From Chitinophaga solisilvae (GTDB taxonomy: Bacteria > Bacteroidota > Bacteroidia > Chitinophagales > Chitinophagaceae), in the NCBI RefSeq assembly GCF_009928525.1, contig NZ_JAABOK010000003.1, forward strand, positions 124,001 through 188,000: DNA of 64,000 nt. The letters run 5' to 3'. Numbering within the stretch: the first letter of the stretch is position 1; every line of letters starts with the position of its first letter. The notes under the pieces are model-generated. The model worked only from the letters and a program-made list of their open reading frames with translations, was not told where the DNA came from and did not search any database. A program made the translations under genes and the position numbers. Positions 32,676-41,123 of the stretch are shown here, piece after piece.

Positions 32676-32756
32676 AGGGAATCTTGTTTCCCTGTACTTA
32701 CTAACCCATTCACATAACAAGAAAGTCTGATTGTTTAAACGGTCAGACTTTTTTTA
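32676..32756 (+). ncRNA. candidate small RNA with intrinsic terminator
   Basis: The plus strand carries a perfect terminator without any coding region upstream on that strand: the nearest gene is the divergent LpxD-like gene ending its 5' side at 32480. Upstream of the terminator is a second hairpin (AGGGAA / TTTCCCT, 32676-32693). A near-consensus -7 element (TAATATTG, one mismatch) is at 32665-32672. This arrangement predicts a short RNA of about 80 bases. I do not recognise a named family. Confidence 0.4.
32723..32756 (+). terminator. orphan intrinsic terminator
   Basis: AAGTCTGA and TCAGACTT form an 8-bp stem, extended inside by G-U and A-T pairs around a TTAA loop, followed by a T7 run then ATT. 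The T tract is on the plus strand. Confidence 0.75.
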
Positions 32757-32924
32757 TTGCCTCTGAAATCCGCCAGCACCAGGCATTACAGCCGATCAGT
32801 ATTTTTCTTCTCACAAATCATCCGCTCCTTTGTACCTGTTAAAACACCTTTTTCATCTGCCTGCCCCCTGAAACCGAAAGGACCTGTTTGGGTGGTTGGG
32901 GAGGAAAAAATGACCGGAAAACAG

Positions 32925-33047
32925 GAATTACGAATGACGAATGGAGAATTATGAATGAGAAGCGGAGATCAGTGAGGATATAAAGTTGAATATTCCGTTC
33001 CGGTCTCCGCTTCTCATTCGTAATTCTCCATTCGTCATTCGTCATTC
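32925..33047. repeat. family A palindrome
   Basis: GAATTACGAATGACGAATGG begins the left arm and pairs with its mirror with two mismatches. A GACGAATGGAGAATTA stretch is unique to this copy and is present in both arms. The core is GAAGCGGAGA / TCTCCGCTTC. The right interior ATTCCGTTCCGGTCTCCGC (32992-33010) aligns to the copies at 31421 and 45705. It ends 9 bases from the hemN stop. Confidence 0.92.
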
Positions 33048-33055
33048 AACACCTG

Positions 33056-34414
33056 CTATATGGCTTTGCTGAACAACTGTGAATCCGGCAATTTCCGCCA
33101 CAGTCGTGCATCGAAGGCCATACATATATTGCGGATGAAAGGTTTGCCTTCGGGAGTAACCACCACTTTATCGGGCACAACACTGACCAGCCCATCCTGT
33201 TCCAGTTCCTGCAAACGCTGCAGTCCTTCCATGATGGCATCGCATTGAGTGTCTGCTTTACGCCAGCTGGTTTCGAAGGTGCACATAAGGTTACGGATAT
33301 GACCGCGCAGGAGTATGTCTTCTTCGCTGAGCATATGACCACGGACTACCGGAAACCGGCCATTGTTTACCATCGTCTGCCAGGCGGCAACCTGCTTTTC
33401 ATTCTGAACATAGGCATATCCGTTATCACCAATGGAAGACGCGCCCAGCCCCACCAGCAGAGACGTGTGGGAAACGGTGTAGCCCATAAAATTACGGTGC
33501 AGCTGCCCTTTTGCGGCTGCAATAAATAACTCGTCGCCGGGCAGCGCAAAGTGATCCATTCCTATCTCTGTATAACCATTTCTGGCAAACAGCTTTTTAC
33601 CCAGTTCATACAATCTCCGCTTCTCCTCATCCTTCGGAAGATCTGCTTCGGAATAACGGCGCTGCCCCACTCCTTTTATCCACGGAACATGGGCATAACT
33701 GTAAAAGGAAATCCGGTCAGGACGTAACTGCATCACCTTGTCAATAGTATCCTGCATACCGCAGGCAGTCTGTAACGGCAAGCCATATATCAGGTCAAAG
33801 TTGATAGCGCTGAAACCCGTTGCCCGGGCATGCTTCACCACTTCCGCCACCATCTCAAAAGGTTGCACCCGGTTGATGATTTCCTGCACCCGGATATCAA
33901 AATCCTGGATACCCAGACTGATACGCCGGAAGCCCAGGTTGTACAGCGTCTGCAGATGCTCCGGGGTAGTATTGCCGGGATGACCTTCAAAACCAAGCGC
34001 GGCATCAGGCAGTAATGTTGCATGCTGATAGATACCATCCAGGAGCAACTGCAGATTTTCTGCACTGAAAAAAGTAGGCGTGCCACCGCCGAGATGTATC
34101 TCCCGGATACGCGGTTTGCCTTCGAAAGTATTGATATACAATTGCCATTCCTGCAGCAGCGCCTGTATGTACGGCACTTCCACCGCATGGTTTACGGTGA
34201 TATGTTTATTGCAGCCGCAGTAGGTGCACAGCTTCTCACAGAACGGCAGGTGGATATACAGGCTGATACCTTCACGCTGATTATATTCCCGGAAGGATTT
34301 TTTCAGCAATGCCTTCCACTGCTCCAGGGCAAAACTGTTTTCATCCCAGTAAGGAACTGTGGGATAGCTGGTATAGCGCGGTGCGGCTACATTGTATTTG
34401 CGGATGAGGTTCAT
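33056..34414 (-). CDS. hemN: oxygen-independent coproporphyrinogen III oxidase
   Basis: This 452-residue radical SAM enzyme has RYTSYPTVPYW at the start and the CxxxCxxC cluster in FCEKLCTYCGC (Cys59, Cys63, Cys66, with Cys68 as in HemN). GGGTPTFFS (SAM binding) and FEGHPGN follow. It makes protoporphyrinogen under low oxygen, and so supplies heme to the cbb3 oxidase whose genes end a short distance upstream. It lies 6 bases after the SafE-like gene and is likely the last gene of the respiratory operon. The 452-residue length is normal. Confidence 0.95.
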   Translation of the reverse strand: MNLIRKYNVAAPRYTSYPTVPYWDENSFALEQWKALLKKSFREYNQREGISLYIHLPFCEKLCTYCGCNKHITVNHAVEVPYIQALLQEWQLYINTFEGKPRIREIHLGGGTPTFFSAENLQLLLDGIYQHATLLPDAALGFEGHPGNTTPEHLQTLYNLGFRRISLGIQDFDIRVQEIINRVQPFEMVAEVVKHARATGFSAINFDLIYGLPLQTACGMQDTIDKVMQLRPDRISFYSYAHVPWIKGVGQRRYSEADLPKDEEKRRLYELGKKLFARNGYTEIGMDHFALPGDELFIAAAKGQLHRNFMGYTVSHTSLLVGLGASSIGDNGYAYVQNEKQVAAWQTMVNNGRFPVVRGHMLSEEDILLRGHIRNLMCTFETSWRKADTQCDAIMEGLQRLQELEQDGLVSVVPDKVVVTPEGKPFIRNICMAFDARLWRKLPDSQLFSKAI

Positions 34415-34420
34415 GATAAT

Positions 34421-35128
34421 TTATGGTTTATGACAACAACTATGAACAACGGTTTCACTGCCGGCAGACATCACCGGGCTTATGTATGGAATGCCCAGGT
34501 TCAGCCCGCGCATGATGAGCAGTATACCCATGATGCCTGCAACAACCGGCACCAGTGAACGTATCCTGTTACGGATGCGTATACTTAACAGATGACTGAA
34601 CCAGGTGACGGCTATCATCGCCGGCATGGTACCGGCGCCGAACAAAGCCATGAACATAGCTCCCTTCCACACATCGCCGGAAGCTATGGCGCCGGCAATG
34701 CCCAGGTATACCAGTCCGCAGGGCAGCAATCCGTTCAGCATACCGATGGCATAGAGCGTACTGAATTGTTGCCGGCGCAGTAATGTACCCAGCGGGTGTT
34801 TTATAAGGGCGGTGATGCTATCCGGAAGATGAATACCTTTTGTCCATCTGTTGCCGGTATATTTCAGTAATACGAACAGCAGTACCAGGCTGCCAACGGC
34901 TACTGACAACCACTGCTGCAGTCCGCCCAGCCAGAGCTGTTTGCCCAGCCACCCGAAAACCATTCCCATCAGGGCGTATGTGGTGATGCGGCCGGCATTG
35001 TAAAGCAGTATGCCGGCCATCTTCTTATAGCCCTGCAGGTGATGCACCGGTAAGGTGAGCGCTATTGGCCCGCACATTCCCACACAATGAAAGCTGCCTG
35101 CAAAACCCAGAATGAATGCTGAAATCAT
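34421..35128 (-). CDS. SafE/UreH-like membrane protein of the cbb3 cluster
   Basis: This 235-residue protein has six or so hydrophobic segments. MISAFILGFAGSFHCVGMCGPIALTLPVHH with Cys-x3-Cys and the repeated halves (ALMGMVFGWLG, AIGMLNGLLPCGLVYLGIAGAI) match the sulfite exporter TauE/SafE-type DsbD-like family. In many bacteria such a gene (ccoH/ccoS-linked) is adjacent to cbb3 oxidase genes and has been linked to copper delivery, though not proven. The His/Cys-rich start and end could bind copper. It sits 17 bases after FixH. Confidence 0.85.
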   Translation of the reverse strand: MISAFILGFAGSFHCVGMCGPIALTLPVHHLQGYKKMAGILLYNAGRITTYALMGMVFGWLGKQLWLGGLQQWLSVAVGSLVLLFVLLKYTGNRWTKGIHLPDSITALIKHPLGTLLRRQQFSTLYAIGMLNGLLPCGLVYLGIAGAIASGDVWKGAMFMALFGAGTMPAMIAVTWFSHLLSIRIRNRIRSLVPVVAGIMGILLIMRGLNLGIPYISPVMSAGSETVVHSCCHKP

Positions 35129-35145
35129 GGCCTTGTCTTTTAACG

Positions 35146-35583
35146 TCAGTAGATATTTAAAAACTGCTCCTGGTAGTAGGGCTTACCATTCACCACCCAC
35201 TGCATTTTTACCTGGTATTTGCCGTTACTGAGCAACTGCCGTTCTATCTTCTGCTGGCCGGCACTGTTCAGTGCCAGCGGTAGTTCTACATCCTTGCCGG
35301 AATCAGACGGCCGGTAGAACTGCAGCCTGCCGGTAAGCTGCCGGCCCCGCAGTTCATCCGGAAAGGTGAGCGCTATTTCTCCGGCAGACATCGTGATGCT
35401 GACCGGAGCAGACAGCAGCTGCACGTTCTTCTTCCCATCTATCACCTGCTGGTATTTCAGTTCTTCTCCGTAATAGTCTGCCGTAACCATATCTATTTTC
35501 GTGCGCATGCTTTTAACAACCAGCGTTAATATGCCTGCAGCGAAAACGATAAACACGATAATGATTTTATGTCCCCAGTTCAT
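35146..35583 (-). CDS. FixH family protein
   Basis: This 145-residue protein has one N-terminal membrane segment (HKIIIVFIVFAAGILTLVVKS) and a periplasmic domain with DYYGEELKYQQVIDGKKN, the signature of FixH (CcoH). FixH acts in maturation of cbb3 oxidase, with FixG and the copper ATPase FixI/CcoI. The genes around it, ccoG upstream by 36 bases and a SafE-like gene downstream, confirm the role. The rest of the domain is beta-rich (GEIALTFPDELRGRQLTGRLQFYRPSDSG). Confidence 0.88.
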   Translation of the reverse strand: MNWGHKIIIVFIVFAAGILTLVVKSMRTKIDMVTADYYGEELKYQQVIDGKKNVQLLSAPVSITMSAGEIALTFPDELRGRQLTGRLQFYRPSDSGKDVELPLALNSAGQQKIERQLLSNGKYQVKMQWVVNGKPYYQEQFLNIY

Positions 35584-35619
35584 GATGAATATTGTTAGGT
35601 GATGAATATGGCTGCCTGT

Positions 35620-37005
35620 CTACTGCACTGGTCCTAAGAAGGTGGTGCGCATGCCGGCAATTCTTTTGTTATCCTGATAGATGCCGATCTGCAATGCTGA
35701 CTTGCGGTTATGCAGTGCGTTGCGGGGCATCACAATGAAAAAGGCGCCTTCTCCCTGTCCTTCTGCCTTCACTGTAATGGTGGAATGACCTACCATTTCT
35801 ATTTTCCCGGCTTCGTCTTCCAGCTTCAGCACCAGCGGTATGGGCGTAGTTGTTTTGTTAATCAGCTTAATGCGGTATAAATTGGTAAGGCTGTCTGTGC
35901 CACGTTCCTGGTACAGCATACCAGCCGTGCGCATCACGGTGCCGCTCACCGGTTTGCGGCTCATGAGCATAAAGGTGATGATACCCAGCAGGAGGGTTAA
36001 TATGCCGGCATATATTTTCAGGCGGGTAGTGAAATGGAATGGTTCCTTCTTGGCGATGCCGTTTTCAGATGCATAGCGTATGAGCCCTTTCGGGCGTCCG
36101 GTTTTTTCCATCATGCGGTCGCAGGCATCTATGCAGGCGGTACAGTTGGTGCATTCCAGCTGGGTACCGTTACGTATATCTATGCCGGTAGGACATACCT
36201 TCACGCACTGGGCGCAGTCAATACAATCCCCCAATGCACGGGATTCATCTTTACGGAACCTGCCACGCGGTTCTCCCCGCTGGTAGTCATATGCTACCAG
36301 CAGAGAGTTTTTATCGAGCAATACCCCCTGCAAACGGCCGTACGGGCATACTATTGTGCACACCTGTTCCCGCAGGAAGGCGAACACCCCGTAAAACACG
36401 CCTGAGAAGATAAGGATGGCGATAAATCCGCCGGTATGCCGGGATAAAGGATCAGTAATGATCTGTTGCAGGGCTTTTGCCCCGATGATATAGGCCAGAA
36501 ATATGTTGGCGATAAGAAAGGAAAGGGCGTAAAAGATAAGATGTTTGGAGGTTTTCCGGATAATCTTATCCGTATTCCAGGGTTGTTTTGCCAGCACGCG
36601 CTGAGCGGCGGCATCGCCTTCAATCCAGTATTCAATGCGGCGGAACAGCATTTCCATGAAGATGGTCTGCGGACACATCCAGCCGCAGAAGAGCCGGCCG
36701 AAAGCCATGGTGAACAGCACAATGAAAAGAATAAAGGCCACCATCGCCAGCCCGAAGATGAAGAAGTCCTGTGGCCAGAAGATAGCGCCAAACAGTATAA
36801 ATTTTCCTTCCGTAATATTCAGCAGGAATAATGGCCTGCCATTTATGGAGATAAACGGCAGGCTGAAAAAAACACTAAAATAAAAAAGGCTGACAAAGCT
36901 GCGGAGATTGTACCAGCGACCTTTCGGCCGCTGGGCAAATATCCAGTTACGCTTTCCCTGCTTATCAACTGTGGCTATACTATCTCTGAATGTGCTGTTG
37001 GACAT
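35620..37005 (-). CDS. ccoG: cbb3 oxidase accessory protein CcoG (FixG/RdxA)
   Basis: This 461-residue protein has about five membrane segments and CxxCxxCxxxCP iron-sulfur clusters in CIDCAQCVKVCPTGID and CTNCTACIDACDRM (two 4Fe-4S). FCGWMCPQTIFMEM is the NapH-like start. CcoG is a cupric reductase that helps insert copper into cbb3 oxidase. The C-terminal half carries an Ig-like FixG domain. It is followed by FixH. It starts 3 bases after the ccoP stop, so they are translationally linked. Confidence 0.94.
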   Translation of the reverse strand: MSNSTFRDSIATVDKQGKRNWIFAQRPKGRWYNLRSFVSLFYFSVFFSLPFISINGRPLFLLNITEGKFILFGAIFWPQDFFIFGLAMVAFILFIVLFTMAFGRLFCGWMCPQTIFMEMLFRRIEYWIEGDAAAQRVLAKQPWNTDKIIRKTSKHLIFYALSFLIANIFLAYIIGAKALQQIITDPLSRHTGGFIAILIFSGVFYGVFAFLREQVCTIVCPYGRLQGVLLDKNSLLVAYDYQRGEPRGRFRKDESRALGDCIDCAQCVKVCPTGIDIRNGTQLECTNCTACIDACDRMMEKTGRPKGLIRYASENGIAKKEPFHFTTRLKIYAGILTLLLGIITFMLMSRKPVSGTVMRTAGMLYQERGTDSLTNLYRIKLINKTTTPIPLVLKLEDEAGKIEMVGHSTITVKAEGQGEGAFFIVMPRNALHNRKSALQIGIYQDNKRIAGMRTTFLGPVQ

Positions 37006-37008
37006 GAC

Positions 37009-38070
37009 TTATTCTTTTGCTCCCTGTGGTTCCTTTGGATTAGGCGGATTACTGCCATGGATGGATTTGATGAAGCTGGCCAGCTGAGCCAGCTGCTTCG
37101 GTGAAAAATCTTCCTGCCAGGCCTTCATACCTTTATCCGGAACACCGTATTTGATTGTTTTGAAAACCTCATTGATCTTGCCGCCATGCAGCCAGTAGTC
37201 GTCGCATAAGTTCGGACCTACCACCCCCTGCCCTTGCGGACCATGACAAGGTGCACAGCTGGAGATAAACATCTTCTGCCCGGCAGCCAGGTCATTGGGA
37301 TCTTCCAGCAGTTTCACATTATTTTCATCGATATTATTGGCGGCATTTTTCAGAAATTCCGCTTTGGCAACTGCGGCTTTTTCTTCCGCCATCTGCAGCT
37401 CCTGTAGCTGGTTGGGAGCAGAGTGGGAAATTTCCGTGCGCCAGAAATAAATAACGCCGAAGCATACACTGAAAATGAATCCCCACTTCCACCACGGAGG
37501 CGTTGGGTTATTCAGTTCGCGGATACCGTCGAAGTTATGGCCCATGTCTTCCTCTGATTCGGAAGCGGCATCCAGGGTACGGGTTTTATTCATCCGCTCC
37601 ATGAAGGTGATGCGCGGTTTGCCGGGCGCCGGCTCTTTCTTCGGTTTGCGCTTCCGTTTGATACCTGCCAGAAAGCGTAACACAAACAGCAGGGAGATGA
37701 TTACCGCCAGCTCCAGCACAATGACAGACAGCAGCACATAAAAAGAGGTGGGCGACAGCCGGGAGAAATAAGGACTGGCGGCTGGTGTGGCCTCCCCGGC
37801 AAAAGCACTGCCGCTCAACAGCGTTAACGCGATCATGCTACCCACCGCCAGCATCTTACCGGATTCTTTCTTTATCTTCTCCCGGAAAATATCCATAGCT
37901 CCGATGACGGCATTGCCCAGTATACCGATAGCCAGCAACAACCCTATAATTACCGTGAGCAATACCAGCGCTACCGGGTCTGTCAGTTCTGACGGAGGCT
38001 CCGGGCCATTGGCCCAGGCGGGCGCGCTGCATAAAATAAAACTGAGCGTATATAAAAACTTCCTGTTCAT
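37009..38070 (-). CDS. ccoP: cbb3 oxidase cytochrome c subunit CcoP, mono-heme type
   Basis: This 353-residue protein starts at 38070 (MNRKFLYTLSFILCSAPAWA). It has N-terminal membrane segments, including a second one at about 30-60, then the FixP-like N-terminal region (GIRELNNPTPPWWKWGFIFSVCFGVIYFW) and a cytochrome c domain with CAPCHG near residue 273 and Met in the KGMKAWQ region. Only one CxxCH is present, whereas Proteobacterial CcoP has two hemes. It carries electrons into the CcoO/CcoN core. It starts 13 bases after the small CcoQ-like gene. Confidence 0.92.
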   Translation of the reverse strand: MNRKFLYTLSFILCSAPAWANGPEPPSELTDPVALVLLTVIIGLLLAIGILGNAVIGAMDIFREKIKKESGKMLAVGSMIALTLLSGSAFAGEATPAASPYFSRLSPTSFYVLLSVIVLELAVIISLLFVLRFLAGIKRKRKPKKEPAPGKPRITFMERMNKTRTLDAASESEEDMGHNFDGIRELNNPTPPWWKWGFIFSVCFGVIYFWRTEISHSAPNQLQELQMAEEKAAVAKAEFLKNAANNIDENNVKLLEDPNDLAAGQKMFISSCAPCHGPQGQGVVGPNLCDDYWLHGGKINEVFKTIKYGVPDKGMKAWQEDFSPKQLAQLASFIKSIHGSNPPNPKEPQGAKE

Positions 38071-38083
38071 ACCTTGTAAACTT

Positions 38084-38263
38084 TTATAGGCTTTGGGTAT
38101 CGTCATTATCTAATGGGATACGGCTTACATGATCCATCATTTTTTTGCTGGCGCTGAATGCCCACATAGAGGCCACCGTAAAGAATATGGTGAAGATCAG
38201 CAGCGATGCCAGCGGGTAGATGCTTACACCGGCAATAGATTCCAGGTAATTAATGAACTTCAT
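38084..38263 (-). CDS. small CcoQ-like membrane protein of the cbb3 operon
   Basis: This 59-residue frame reads MKFINYLESIAGVSIYPLASLLIFTIFFTVASMWAF and a charged tail (SKKMMDHVSRIPLDND). A single membrane segment, the position between ccoNO and ccoP, and the basic-to-acidic tail fit CcoQ (FixQ), which stabilises cbb3 oxidase in some bacteria. The start is 20 bases from the stop of the ccoNO fusion. The sequence similarity to CcoQ is weak, so the label comes mostly from context. Confidence 0.7.
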   Translation of the reverse strand: MKFINYLESIAGVSIYPLASLLIFTIFFTVASMWAFSASKKMMDHVSRIPLDNDDTQSL

Positions 38264-38283
38264 GATCGATACATTTATAGTGA

Positions 38284-40431
38284 TTAAAAATCTGCCTGGG
38301 TAGTTGCCTCCGGAGCCTTTTCAGGCGCCAGTTTAATATCCTTACCCATACGCTGCAGGTAGGCAATGAGCGCTACAATTTCTCTGTCTGCCTTCACGGG
38401 CAGCTTATCTTTTGCCAGTGTTTCACTGATGGCGCCGGCCTGCTTTTCCAGATCTGCCGTTGCCTGAGTTTCATAACCTGCAGGATAAGGTACTCCCAGC
38501 TTACGCATCACATTGATCATAGCGGGCGTTTTACTTTTATCGATGCGGTCAGTAAACAGCCAGGGGTATGGCGGCATGATAGAACCGGGAGACATAGATC
38601 CGGGGTCCAGCATATGGTTATAGTGCCAGCTGTCAGGATACTTACCACCTATTCTGGCCAGATCCGGACCTGTACGTTTGGAACCCCACTGGAACGGATG
38701 ATCGTAAATGAATTCGCCGGCTTTGGAGTATTCGCCGTAGCGGGCTACCTCATCGCGGAACGGACGTATCATCTGAGAGTGACAGGTATAGCATCCTTCC
38801 CTGATGTAGATGTCCCGGCCATGCAATTCAAGCGGCGTATAAGGTTTTACGCTGCTGATAGTCGGAATATTACTTTTTATCAGGAAGGTGGGCACCATTT
38901 CGAGGATACCGCCAATGGCTACTATCAGCAGGCTGAATACGACCAGCTGTATAGGTCTGCGTTCAATCCAGTTATGCCAGTGTGCTTTACCGTGGGTAGT
39001 GATTACCTTGGGCAGCGGTGCGGCTTCTGTTGCTTCGTTGGCTACAAAGGAACCGCGGCGGATCGTTTTCCAGAGGTTCACAATCATCAGTCCCAATCCG
39101 CTCACGTAGAGGAGTCCGCCGAAGGCGCGCAGCGCATACATCGGTACTATCGTGGTCACTGTTTCCAGGAACTGATATTTCAGCTGTCCTTCTTCGGTAA
39201 ACTGTTTCCACATCATACTTTGTGTAAAGGCGGCCCAATACAGCGGGATCACATAAAAGATAATACCCAGGGTACCGATCCAGAAGTGGGTATTGGCCCA
39301 TTTGCGGGAGTAAAGCTGTGTGGAAAATATTCTCGGAATCAGCCAGTAGAGGATACCAAAAGTGAGGAATCCGTTCCATCCCAGTGCGCCGACGTGTACG
39401 TGGGCAATAGTCCAGTCAGTATAGTGGCTGATCGCATTTACATTTTTGAGGGATAACATAGGTCCTTCGAAAGTAGCCATGCCATAACAGGTGAGCGCTA
39501 CCACAAAGAATTTCAGGATGGCGTCTTCCCTTACGCGGTCCCATGCGCCGCGCAGCGTCAGCAGCCCGTTGAGCATACCTCCCCAGGAAGGCGCTATCAG
39601 CATGATACTGAATACAGTACCCAGGGACTGCGCCCATTCGGGTAGTGCCGTATATAACAGGTGGTGAGGGCCTGCCCAGATGTAGATAAATATTAAAGAC
39701 CAGAAGTGGATGATAGACCAGCGATAAGAATATACCGGCCGGTTCGCCGCTTTGGGTACAAAATAATACATCAGGCCGAGGTAGGGCGTTGTCAGGAAGA
39801 AGGCCACAGCATTATGGCCGTACCACCACTGTACCAGTGCATCCTGTACACCGGCGTACCAGCTGTAGCTCTTGAACAGCGCCAGCGGGTATTCAAAGGA
39901 GTTGATGATATGCAACATGGCAATTGCCACCCAGGTGCCGATGTAAAACCAGATAGCCACATACAGATGGGACTCCCTGCGGCGCAGGATGGTTCCCAGC
40001 ATATTGGCGCCAAATACCACCCATATCAGGGTAATAGCAATATCGAACGGCCATTCCAGCTCTGCGTATTCCTTACCGGTGGTATAACCCATGAATAAGG
40101 TGAGTGCGCCGCCGGCGATGATAGCCTGCCAGCCCCAGAAGTGAATTTTACTCAGCAAATCACTGAACATGCGGGCCTTGCATAACCGCTGCAGGGAGTA
40201 ATACACGCCCATGAAAATACCATTGCCGACAAAGGCAAATATGACGGCGTTGGTATGCACCGGGCGCAAACGCCCGAATGTAGTAGGTGCATAGCCCAGG
40301 TTAAGTTCGGGCAATACCAGTGTAAGCGCTGCCCATAGCCCGGCAAGCATACCTATAAGGCCCCAGAACACACAGGCATAGGCAAACCATTTTACCGTGC
40401 GGTTGTCGTAATAAAATTTCTCGAGTGACAT
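38284..40431 (-). CDS. ccoN: fused cbb3 cytochrome oxidase CcoN-CcoO
   Basis: This 715-residue protein joins two subunits. The first about 480 residues are the CcoN heme-copper oxidase with some 12 membrane segments, including YGHNAVAFFLTTPYLGLMYYF (Cu-B/heme His ligands) and HVHVGALGWNGFL. From about residue 520 the CcoO part follows, with its membrane anchor and a heme c site CYTCHSQM (about 549) and GSMSPGSIMPPYPW (Met ligand region). The fusion is common in Bacteroidota. It reduces O2 with high affinity at low oxygen. ccoS lies upstream by 40 bases. Confidence 0.96.
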   Translation of the reverse strand: MSLEKFYYDNRTVKWFAYACVFWGLIGMLAGLWAALTLVLPELNLGYAPTTFGRLRPVHTNAVIFAFVGNGIFMGVYYSLQRLCKARMFSDLLSKIHFWGWQAIIAGGALTLFMGYTTGKEYAELEWPFDIAITLIWVVFGANMLGTILRRRESHLYVAIWFYIGTWVAIAMLHIINSFEYPLALFKSYSWYAGVQDALVQWWYGHNAVAFFLTTPYLGLMYYFVPKAANRPVYSYRWSIIHFWSLIFIYIWAGPHHLLYTALPEWAQSLGTVFSIMLIAPSWGGMLNGLLTLRGAWDRVREDAILKFFVVALTCYGMATFEGPMLSLKNVNAISHYTDWTIAHVHVGALGWNGFLTFGILYWLIPRIFSTQLYSRKWANTHFWIGTLGIIFYVIPLYWAAFTQSMMWKQFTEEGQLKYQFLETVTTIVPMYALRAFGGLLYVSGLGLMIVNLWKTIRRGSFVANEATEAAPLPKVITTHGKAHWHNWIERRPIQLVVFSLLIVAIGGILEMVPTFLIKSNIPTISSVKPYTPLELHGRDIYIREGCYTCHSQMIRPFRDEVARYGEYSKAGEFIYDHPFQWGSKRTGPDLARIGGKYPDSWHYNHMLDPGSMSPGSIMPPYPWLFTDRIDKSKTPAMINVMRKLGVPYPAGYETQATADLEKQAGAISETLAKDKLPVKADREIVALIAYLQRMGKDIKLAPEKAPEATTQADF

Positions 40432-40471
40432 ATTGCTGTTTATTGTTGCTTAATAGATGTTGGAATTACGT

Positions 40472-40630
40472 TTAGTCCTTACTGTTATCTTTACGATCTT
40501 CAAACAGCATCCGGTGTGCGGGTGAAAAATCATCTTCAAACTGACCGTTTTTTACCGACCAGATAAAGGCTATAAGGAAGCCTGCCGCAACAGTAAGACT
40601 TGCACCGAGCAAGAGAATAATGACGCTCAT
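40472..40630 (-). CDS. ccoS: cbb3 oxidase assembly protein CcoS
   Basis: This 52-residue protein starts at 40630 (MSVIILLLGASLTVAAGFLIAFIWSVKNGQF). It has one membrane segment then EDDFSPAHRMLFEDRKD, the typical CcoS end (QFDD..P..RML.ED). CcoS is needed for insertion of heme and copper cofactors into cbb3 oxidase. It is the second gene of the cco run, after the cupin gene (7 bases). A longer open frame upstream overlaps the cupin gene and is rejected. Confidence 0.92.
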   Translation of the reverse strand: MSVIILLLGASLTVAAGFLIAFIWSVKNGQFEDDFSPAHRMLFEDRKDNSKD

Positions 40631-40637
40631 GTTGTTG

Positions 40638-40934
40638 TTATTTAATGAGCAGGAACCTGGCTGTTTCCAGGGCCTGTAATGCATGTATTTCATTGGCGTG
40701 GAAAGTGAGTACGTCACCCTTTTCCAGCACCGTAACTTCTTCGTTGAGCATGAAGGCGATCTTTCCTTCTACTACCAGCACCATAGCGTCCGCAGGAGAG
40801 GTGTGCGGCGGAATCTGCTGCCCCTGCTGCATGATCACCAGGCTGGCATTGAAACGTTTCGTCCTGAATACCGTGCAGCTCTTTACTTTGTTATTCCCTT
40901 CTTCCTGCAGTACATTCATGTTTTTCATCAGCAT
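40638..40934 (-). CDS. small cupin domain protein
   Basis: This 98-residue protein is a single cupin barrel: PPHTSPADAMVLVVEGKIAFMLNEEVTVLEKGDVLTFHANEIHALQA. The first cupin motif is partly kept (H in PPHTS, E in VEG) and the second has GDVLTF and HANEIHAL. Several Met lie at the N-terminus; the start at 40934 is the first. It heads the cco operon, with a strong promoter about 150 bases upstream. Role unknown; sensing a metal or small molecule, or reactive species defence, are options only. Confidence 0.8.
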   Translation of the reverse strand: MLMKNMNVLQEEGNNKVKSCTVFRTKRFNASLVIMQQGQQIPPHTSPADAMVLVVEGKIAFMLNEEVTVLEKGDVLTFHANEIHALQALETARFLLIK

Positions 40935-40988
40935 AACTATTGTGGTTCATTACAATAAAAGCTAACAGACATGCCTCGCCCGTTGCGC

Positions 40989-41015
40989 ACAGGCAGCCGC
41001 TTTCAGACTGCCTGT
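40989..41015 (-). promoter_or_regulatory. hairpin in the long leader of the cbb3 operon
   Basis: ACAGGCAG and CTGCCTGT form an 8-bp stem with an 11-base loop in the roughly 140-base untranslated leader between the promoter at 41084-41114 and the cupin gene. No T run follows on the minus strand, so it is not an obvious terminator. Confidence 0.45.
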
Positions 41016-41083
41016 ACGCCCATTTCAATCCGGGCTTAAATACTGGTGCTTTTAAGATTTCACTGTGTGTATTGTGTTCGTAG

Positions 41084-41114
41084 CAAAGGTAGCAGTACCC
41101 TGCGGGCACTGCAA
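41084..41114 (-). promoter_or_regulatory. bipartite promoter of the cbb3 oxidase operon
   Basis: On the minus strand TTG (41112-41114) and TACCTTTG (41084-41091) are 20 bases apart, an almost ideal Bacteroidota promoter. It lies only 10 bases after the stop of the ATPase gene and should drive cupin-ccoS-ccoNO-ccoQ-ccoP-ccoG-fixH. Confidence 0.62.
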
Positions 41115-41123
41115 TGATATAAC

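Noticed and set aside
32757..32954. 65-residue plus-strand frame upstream of the hemN palindrome
   Set aside because: It starts inside the terminator region and ends in the palindrome; no domain, signal or conserved composition.
31415..33047. CRISPR-like array of repeated words
   Set aside because: The repeats are palindromic and dispersed one per intergenic gap, not tandem with spacers, and no cas genes are present.
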